From a bacterium (GTDB taxonomy: Bacteria; UBP15; UBA6099; JAJRTR01): a DNA stretch of 17,873 nt. Position 1 is the first letter of the stretch, and every line of letters begins with the position of its first letter. The DNA lies in assembly GCA_024278215.1 (NCBI GenBank), contig JAJRTR010000149.1, positions 1-17,873 of the forward strand, read 5' to 3'. Shown here piece after piece: positions 13,526-17,873 of this stretch. The translations under genes were made by a program, and so were the position numbers. The notes below the pieces were generated by a model. That model searched no databases and was not told the origin of the DNA. It worked only from the letters and a program-made list of their open reading frames with translations.

Positions 13526-14029
13526 CTATTCCGGCACCGGCAATTCTCTTGATGTCCTGGGGGAAATGATCAGAGAGGGCGCATGACGTTGAAGCAGAAA
13601 AACAAGCTTGAGGTCCGTGTTCACATCTGAAGGGTTCGAAGCAGTCATCTTCACACCGGGCGGCAGAGCGTCCGGCACCAGGCGGCAAGCCTCTTCGCCT
13701 ATCTCGAAGCCGATGCAGAAAAGCAGTGCGCTGTCCTTTTTTTCTTTTGCCGGATGTCCGATGGAGCAAAGGCAGTTGGGGGTGGCCGGCGCGAATCTTT
13801 CAAGCCATTTGCGGGTTGTGGGCACGGAAGCCGACTCTGCGGGAAGTGTAACTCCGGTGAGCATTACAGCTCTGCCTTTAATATTTCCGGCGTTTTCCAT
13901 GAACTCGAAGTAAAACTTCACGGCAGCTATGGCAAACAGGATCGTGGCGATCACACATACCCAGAAAACAAGCGCCACTACAGGCTTCGTCTGCGTATCG
14001 GGAATATCAGTATCCTTCGAATTGACCAT
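13526..14029 (-). CDS. Small single-pass membrane protein of unknown function
   Basis: 167 residues; not a family I recognise. A polar N-terminus (MVNSKDTDIPDTQTKP) is followed by one membrane segment at about 17-39 (VVALVFWVCVIATILFAIAA), then a ~125-residue domain predicted to lie outside. That domain contains CLCSIG and an isolated Cys pair (FCIGFEIGEEAC). Codon use resembles the neighbours. There is no ribosome-binding site before ATG 14029. Instead an extended -10 box sits 8 bp upstream, suggesting a leaderless message. It is divergent from the glycosyltransferase-TPR gene, with 137 bp between starts. No repeat or transposon signature inside the frame. Confidence 0.6.
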   Translation of the reverse strand: MVNSKDTDIPDTQTKPVVALVFWVCVIATILFAIAAVKFYFEFMENAGNIKGRAVMLTGVTLPAESASVPTTRKWLERFAPATPNCLCSIGHPAKEKKDSALLFCIGFEIGEEACRLVPDALPPGVKMTASNPSDVNTDLKLVFLLQRHAPSLIISPRTSRELPVPE

Positions 14030-14037
14030 TTGTATTC

Positions 14038-14046
14038 ATTATATCA
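14038..14046 (-). promoter_or_regulatory. Extended -10 promoter, possibly giving a leaderless mRNA
   Basis: On the minus strand, TGATATAAT at 14046-14038 is a TG-N-TATAAT extended -10 box. Initiation 7 bases on would fall at about 14031, two bases before the ATG at 14029. Confidence 0.4.
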
Positions 14047-14166
14047 GAAACAGCGATGCACAGCACTCGTTACAAAACATAAATTTTGTATTTTACTCTG
14101 TTATTTCCTTATGTTACCTAACTATTTGCTCATCGTTGTGCTGAAATTTAAAACTCAGGATATAAT

Positions 14167-16143
14167 GTGTTTGATAGAATGTCGAACTGTGAAATTACAA
14201 TCGTGCATCTTGCGCCGCCGCAGATAACGTCGTGCGGAGATTTCGTATACAGGCTAAAGCAGCCTGATTATGAGCTTGGCAGACTGCCGGGTGTTGTGAC
14301 GGCGAGTATCACAAATATTTGCTCCGCCCGGCTCGATCTTATAAGAAATGCCGATGTCTTGATAATCCAGTTGCTTGGAGACCCCGACCTGCTGTCGGTG
14401 ATAATGGAACGGCGGCAACGCCGACTTTCGACAGTCTTCGAGATTTCCGACAACTTCATGGATTTCCAGCCGCATAATCCCGCTGCCCGTTTTTACGAAG
14501 TTCCGGAGAACCGCGCGTGCATACTGCAACTGATCTCCCAATGTGATGCAATTCAGGTGACGGTGCCGCCGCTCGCAGAGAAATACTCGAGGTACAACCG
14601 TCGTGTGCGTGTTTTCCAGAATCGCATGTCTTCGCTCGGGAAGCATGTGGGAAACAACATGAATCCGGTAGTAGGCTGGGGCGGCAGTTTCGGACATTAT
14701 GAAGATGTAAGGGAAGCCGCGCCATACATTACAGACTGGATAAAAAGGCATCCCGACGTAATATTCTCACTTATGGGCGATTCTAAATTCGCGACTCTTT
14801 TCAGCGATATTCCGAAACATCAGTTCCGGTATCGGCTGCCCGGTGATATTGATTACTACTACGATTTCGTACAATCTCTGGATATAGGACTCGTCATAGC
14901 AAGAGACGACGAATTTAATCTTTGCAGGTCGGACGTAAAGTTCATGGAATATGCGTCTCGGGCTGTTGTTCCTGTTTGCTCCGACATTCCTACCTACAAC
15001 AGGACACTGCGCCACGGAGAAACAGGCCTGCTGTTCAGTGATTACAGCGAAATGACATCACAACTTGATCGGCTTGTTGCGGATAAGAATTTCCGCGAAC
15101 AGATCGCCGAAAACGCTTTCAACTATATAAAAAACGAAAGGATGGAAGCGGAAGGCGCTCGCGAACGGCTTGAATTTTATCAGGAACTCATATGTGAATC
15201 CGGAGGACGAGGATCATTGACGGAGGACATGATGGCATCGCTGCCTTCACTGAAAAAATCAGAAGGCAGCAGTCACTATCTTCACGAAATATCAATAGCT
15301 GAAAATGCGATGTATAACGGGATGATATCCCAGTTCACGCGCGGAGATCAGGGCAATGCCGCAGCCTTTTACAGGGATGCGCTCGACGCCGAGCCTGATT
15401 CTTTCCTTGCGAATTTCTACTTCGGCGTACTTGTCGCTGACACAAATCCGGGCGATGCGGAGATACATCTTGGAAAAGCGCACTCGATATGGCCGGGTTC
15501 ATGCGAAGTAAATCTAAAGGCTGCATTGCTGCAAGCGCAGGCAGGAAATGTGGATAAAACGATTTCCATGCTCGATAAATTGAAATCGGATCACCCGTCT
15601 TATGCACCGGCTCACATGGCGCTCGGCAACTATTATTTCAATAGTGGTGATTACGAAAAGGCTTATGTCAATTATAAAGCAGCGCTCGCGGCGAACCCGT
15701 ATTTCGAACCGGCGATGGTGAAACTCGGCGCGATTATGACCGCACGCAATGAACTTGTTGACGCTGAAAGCCACTATAGGGATGCTATTGAAATATCGCC
15801 GCGCGATGCGACGGCGCGTGCAGGATTGGCTGCAATAGAATTCAGTAATGGAAAGTTCGCGGAGTCTGCCCATCATTTCAATATCGCGCTGGATTCGGTT
15901 TGTGATGCGGCAGTCATTGCCGCCGACATTCTCAATACTGCAAAAAAACTGTATGCAAACAAGAAATATGAGATCGCAATTTCATTATTGAAAAATGCCG
16001 AAATGAAGATTCCCGGCAATGCCGACATCCTTTTCTGGCTCGCCCGCGCACAGGAAAAAAACAACGACACACAGGGTGCCAGGGACACATGGAGAAAATT
16101 ATTGCTTGCCGACCCGGAAGGCAGATACTCGAAGTATATTTGA
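14167..16143 (+). CDS. Glycosyltransferase (GT-B/GT4-like) fused to TPR repeats
   Basis: 658 residues from GTG 14167, which has AGGA 6 nt upstream; an in-frame ATG at 14179 is an alternative. Residues ~8-345 are a GT-B glycosyltransferase: an N-terminal Rossmann half (VLIIQLLGDPDLL, VFEISDN), PVVGWGGSFGHYED beginning the second half, and the nucleotide-sugar-binding signature VKFMEYASRAVVPV with HGETGLLF at about 257-288. Residues ~365-650 are tetratricopeptide-type helical repeats (AAAFYRDALDAEPDSF, APAHMALGNYYFNSGDYEKA, AESHYRDAIEISPRDA), about six to eight units. No signal peptide or membrane segment, so cytosolic. TPRs attached to glycosyltransferases usually bind protein partners or substrates, so a protein-glycosylating or assembly-linked role is possible but not shown. 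Confidence 0.82.
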   Translation: MFDRMSNCEITIVHLAPPQITSCGDFVYRLKQPDYELGRLPGVVTASITNICSARLDLIRNADVLIIQLLGDPDLLSVIMERRQRRLSTVFEISDNFMDFQPHNPAARFYEVPENRACILQLISQCDAIQVTVPPLAEKYSRYNRRVRVFQNRMSSLGKHVGNNMNPVVGWGGSFGHYEDVREAAPYITDWIKRHPDVIFSLMGDSKFATLFSDIPKHQFRYRLPGDIDYYYDFVQSLDIGLVIARDDEFNLCRSDVKFMEYASRAVVPVCSDIPTYNRTLRHGETGLLFSDYSEMTSQLDRLVADKNFREQIAENAFNYIKNERMEAEGARERLEFYQELICESGGRGSLTEDMMASLPSLKKSEGSSHYLHEISIAENAMYNGMISQFTRGDQGNAAAFYRDALDAEPDSFLANFYFGVLVADTNPGDAEIHLGKAHSIWPGSCEVNLKAALLQAQAGNVDKTISMLDKLKSDHPSYAPAHMALGNYYFNSGDYEKAYVNYKAALAANPYFEPAMVKLGAIMTARNELVDAESHYRDAIEISPRDATARAGLAAIEFSNGKFAESAHHFNIALDSVCDAAVIAADILNTAKKLYANKKYEIAISLLKNAEMKIPGNADILFWLARAQEKNNDTQGARDTWRKLLLADPEGRYSKYI

Positions 16144-16234
16144 GATTCACTTTCAGGGTAAAACTTTTCGGTTTGTTATGGAGTTCAGCAGCACCAATAC
16201 GGCTTAGTTAGTGACCGGGCGGAAACACAAAAGC
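16144..16234. other. Intergenic start after the GT-TPR gene
   Basis: No gene or recognisable motif seen in this stretch. Together with the next two entries it forms a non-coding interval of about 350 bp before 6S RNA. Confidence 0.4.
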
Positions 16235-16365
16235 TTTTATTGCGACTGGCCTAAAGGCCGAAAAACGGGTCAATAAAATCATAGGATCATTAGCGGTGCG
16301 GAATGATGGGGGGCGTGGCTGCGGATGGCGATGCCGGTAGAGGTGCGAAAAAAAGTCATTCCGCA
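16235..16365 (+). ncRNA. Structured non-coding segment, two long stems, class unknown
   Basis: Stem 1: TTTTATTG (16235-16242) and CAATAAAA (16271-16278) continue inward through GAC/GTC and enclose a GGCC-TAAA-GGCC hairpin (16248-16259). Stem 2: TGCGGAATGA (16297-16306) pairs perfectly with TCATTCCGCA (16356-16365) and encloses a G-rich interior with GGCGATGCC. It does not match tmRNA, RNase P, SRP or any riboswitch I can recall. It could be the 3' end and terminator region of the upstream gene, a regulatory RNA, or a repeat. Confidence 0.35.
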
Positions 16366-16407
16366 GGGATGTATAGCATCAAGTCTGGTGACAACAAATA
16401 ACTGACT

Positions 16408-16473
16408 TGTCAAGGTGATTTGAAAAAACGAAAAATCGTGTCCTTGACACTTTGCGGAAACCGATTATATCCT
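16408..16473 (+). promoter_or_regulatory. 6S RNA promoter with overlapping inverted repeat
   Basis: A perfect -35 TTGACA (16444-16449) is followed by TATATC (16466-16471) or TATCCT (16468-16473) as -10 at 16- or 18-bp spacing. TGTCAAGG (16408-16415) and CCTTGACA (16442-16449) are an 8-bp inverted repeat whose right arm contains the -35 box, so it may be an operator. Confidence 0.5.
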
Positions 16474-16500
16474 ATTAACAGCAGGAAATATGAATAAAGA

Positions 16501-16686
16501 TTGGAAATCCCTGCTGTGTGCGTTGGGTTGCAATGTCTTGAGCCAACACTTTTACCAGGGGAATCCTGCTTCAACGTCTCGATGGCATGCCTCCCTCGAG
16601 TGGACGTCAGACAGCGATGAGGGGATACCCACCTGTATTTATACAGGTTCAATGAAACATTACCTTACGGCACAGCGGGTTTTTTT
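16501..16686 (+). ncRNA. ssrS: 6S RNA
   Basis: About 185 nt that fold as 6S RNA, the sRNA that mimics an open promoter and sequesters sigma-70 RNA polymerase. The closing stem is CCCTGCTGTG (16509-16518) with CACAGCGGG (16671-16679). AATGT in GTTGCAATGTC pairs with ACATT in the typical 3'-side motif GGTTCAATGAAACATTACC. The 5' side of the central bubble has TTGAGCCAACAC, and the upper stem runs from CCAGGGGAATCC to GGGGATACCC. These motifs are those of the proteobacterial/delta-like 6S consensus as I remember it. A T-run (16680-16686) directly follows the closing stem, giving an intrinsic terminator. The exact 5' end is uncertain and could be as early as ~16479. Thioredoxin lies downstream. 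Confidence 0.85.
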
Positions 16687-16851
16687 CTATACGTTATGGG
16701 CAGAGATAAAACAAATAGCACGTATGGCTACAGGCTCGGAAAGCGCGGCCTGTCATCGTGGACAGACATCATTCCGGGATTTCCAAGGCAGGGACACTGC
16801 GACAGTGGTCCACATGATATCTATTATGAAAGCTGCTCAGACGGAGGACTT
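16687..16851. other. Leader region between 6S RNA and thioredoxin
   Basis: Upstream in-frame extension of the thioredoxin frame is possible from 16696, but it has no family similarity. A small hairpin (GGACACTG, loop CGA, CAGTGGTCC, about 16793-16813) is visible. No clear promoter. Confidence 0.35.
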
Positions 16852-17181
16852 ATGGATACTATCGGCGAGAAGGATTTCCACAAAAGGGTCGAATCGTCCG
16901 GAGTCCCGGTGCTTCTATGTTTTTATTCGCAGAAATGCAAACCATGCGTGATAATGGCGCCTGATATCGAAGAACTCGAGAAAGAATATGGTGACGATGT
17001 AGTATTTCTGCGTGTCGACACATCGGTTGATACTGAACTGGCAGCCAGACTTTCGGTTGTAAGCACTCCTACACTGATTCTTTTTGTAGACGGCGCTCCC
17101 GTGCTAAGAATGGTCGGCTATGTGACCAAAACAGACATCCGCCGGAAAGTTGACGAACAATTAAAGATTTCCGCAAAATGA
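16852..17181 (+). CDS. Thioredoxin with CKPC active site
   Basis: 109 residues from ATG 16852, chosen because GGAGG lies 4 nt upstream and the length matches classical thioredoxin. An open frame back to 16696 has no homologous content. Thioredoxins reduce protein disulfides in the cytosol using electrons from thioredoxin reductase. Visible: FYSQKCKPC with C29 and C32 as the redox pair, VVFLRVDTSVDTELAARLSV, and the cis-Pro motif STPTLILF (P73). The usual W-C-G-P-C is K-C-K-P-C, so the Trp and the Gly are both replaced and redox potential or partner choice may differ. An extra Cys is at position 23. No signal peptide. It precedes aroQ by 54 bp in the same direction. Confidence 0.9.
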   Translation: MDTIGEKDFHKRVESSGVPVLLCFYSQKCKPCVIMAPDIEELEKEYGDDVVFLRVDTSVDTELAARLSVVSTPTLILFVDGAPVLRMVGYVTKTDIRRKVDEQLKISAK

Positions 17182-17235
17182 TTTTTCGGCGGTTTTGCGC
17201 TACAATATGTAAAATCCAATTCGGAACGGTGAGAG

Positions 17236-17679
17236 ATGAAGATCGTTGTCCTGAATGGGCCCAACCTTAACTTGCTTGGCACACGCGAGCCCGATATTTA
17301 TGGTTGCGCGACTCTGGCGGATATTGACCTGATGGTGTTCGAATGGGGCAGGAAGGAAGGCGTAAAAGTCAACACTATCCAATCGAATTATGAAGGCGAG
17401 ATCATCGGCGCCATCCACGAAGCCGGAAAAAACGCGGACGGCATTGTCATCAATCCGGCTGCATACACTCACTACAGCTTTGCCGTTTACGACGCACTCA
17501 AGTCTGTCTATATTCCTGCTGTCGAAGTGCATATCTCAAACATTCACGCACGAGAAGACTTCCGCAAAAATTCCGTCACGGCACCCGCTTCCATCGGCAT
17601 CATATCCGGATTCGGATACAGGGGCTACATTATTGCCCTGAACGCGCTCAAGGATTACCTCGAAAGACATTCGGAATAA
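17236..17679 (+). CDS. aroQ: 3-dehydroquinate dehydratase, type II
   Basis: 147 residues, the normal length for the dodecameric type II enzyme. It converts 3-dehydroquinate to 3-dehydroshikimate in the shikimate pathway (cytosol). All active-site landmarks are present: LNGPNLNLLGTREP (N10, R17), the catalytic Tyr Y22 in IYG, NPAAYTHYS (N73), EVHISN with H99, and REDFR with R110. ATG 17236 has GGTGAG just upstream. A TACAAT box at 17201-17206 could be a -10 of its own, but read-through from thioredoxin is also plausible. Nothing odd in the frame. Confidence 0.95.
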   Translation: MKIVVLNGPNLNLLGTREPDIYGCATLADIDLMVFEWGRKEGVKVNTIQSNYEGEIIGAIHEAGKNADGIVINPAAYTHYSFAVYDALKSVYIPAVEVHISNIHAREDFRKNSVTAPASIGIISGFGYRGYIIALNALKDYLERHSE

Positions 17680-17710
17680 TGCGAGTGGGGGTATGCAACA
17701 CATAGTACTA

Positions 17711-17745
17711 AGTTGCTGAATGTATCAGTTTTTCATTCAGCAACT
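17711..17745. terminator. Strong hairpin after aroQ (12-bp perfect stem)
   Basis: AGTTGCTGAATG (17711-17722) and CATTCAGCAACT (17734-17745) around an 11-base loop. It sits between aroQ and a possible convergent gene, so a two-way terminator is plausible, but no T-run follows on either strand and it could be a repeat. Confidence 0.45.
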
Positions 17746-17774
17746 ACATAAGCTGGACAGTACCAAGTTTACCA

Positions 17775-17873
17775 TCAAGCTGCAAGGCGAAAGTCAGGTA
17801 ATCTACCAGGGTCGGCGTTTTCGAGGATGAATAACGCAAGGTCGGCCTGATTATCCCCGGCAAAGAGAAATTC
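17775..17873 (-). CDS. Possible 3' end of a convergent gene (32 codons, enters from right edge)
   Basis: The minus frame is open from the window edge to TGA at 17777-17775 and ends NADPGRLPDFRLAA. The residue mix looks coding-like but matches no family I recognise. With only 32 codons this is a tentative call; the hairpin at 17711-17745 just after the stop fits a gene end. Confidence 0.3.
   Translation of the reverse strand, partial: EFLFAGDNQADLALFILENADPGRLPDFRLAA

Noticed and set aside
16296-16366. Idea that the stem at 16297-16365 is part of tmRNA, SRP RNA or a c-di-GMP riboswitch
   Set aside because: The hallmark motifs of these RNAs (CCA-ending acceptor, GGAAGGAAGCAGCC-like loop, GEMM tetraloop receptor) are absent.
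16490-16951. 153-codon open frame on the plus strand
   Set aside because: It spans the whole 6S RNA gene and its terminator, overlaps thioredoxin in another frame, and has no family-like residues.
17720-17830. 36-codon plus-strand frame starting MYQFFIQQL
   Set aside because: It starts inside the perfect hairpin, has no ribosome-binding site, and competes with a longer-looking minus frame entering from the edge.

Overview
The window looks like part of a Gram-negative, uncultivated-type bacterial genome with mid-range GC. It encodes two lipoproteins with lipoboxes, two multi-pass GT-C glycosyltransferases, a 6S RNA of the proteobacterial/delta-like kind, and many small dispersed repeats. I cannot name the phylum. 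The first ~710 bases differ sharply. They are AT-rich (roughly a third GC by eye) and carry the first 236 codons of a glutamyl-tRNA reductase (hemA, minus strand, running off the window). This piece abuts a PhnD-like lipoprotein gene that stops abruptly at the composition break. The join is therefore either a recombination/transfer breakpoint or an assembly chimera.

Layout. 1-708 hemA fragment (-). 746-1195 truncated PhnD-like lipoprotein (-). 1196-1587 intergenic, with two small repeats. 1588-2769 lipoprotein with a DNRLRE/CBM96-like domain and a FIMAH-like tail (+). 2805-2933 a MITE-like element with 24-bp inverted ends and a 9-bp target duplication. 2985-4526 GT-C glycosyltransferase (+). 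4618-9329 a four-gene minus-strand cluster, transcribed in the order GT-C glycosyltransferase, UGM-like FAD protein, zinc-ribbon methyltransferase, second methyltransferase. 9375-9598 repeats. 9628-10025 a hicB-hicA pair whose toxin seems damaged. 10026-10745 a gene-poor stretch with a hairpin repeat and the promoter plus first 14 codons of an IS1634-type transposase. 10752-11852 URO-D family protein (-), divergent from glutamate dehydrogenase (12008-13309, +). 13318-13451 repeats. 13526-14029 a small membrane-anchored protein (-), divergent from a glycosyltransferase-TPR fusion (14167-16143, +). 16144-16500 a structured non-coding stretch and the 6S promoter. About 16501-16686 6S RNA. 16852-17181 thioredoxin. 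17236-17679 type II dehydroquinase. After that, a hairpin and possibly the 3' end of a convergent gene.

Functionally, the 2985-9329 block reads as a lipid-linked or surface-glycan cassette: membrane GT-C enzymes, a flavoenzyme resembling sugar mutases, and two small-molecule methyltransferases. The GT-TPR protein at 14167 may belong to the same type of surface-modification biology. The rest is housekeeping (gdh, 6S RNA, trx, aroQ).

The most notable non-gene content is a set of small mobile or repeat families. These are the 129-bp MITE, a hairpin repeat with core GGTGAAATATGCGGGCT (three copies), a 65-bp GGGGACAT-type repeat (two good copies and one degenerate), and a module containing GTTCGTAGCGAG (two copies in opposite orientation). 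I see no CRISPR array, tRNA or rRNA.
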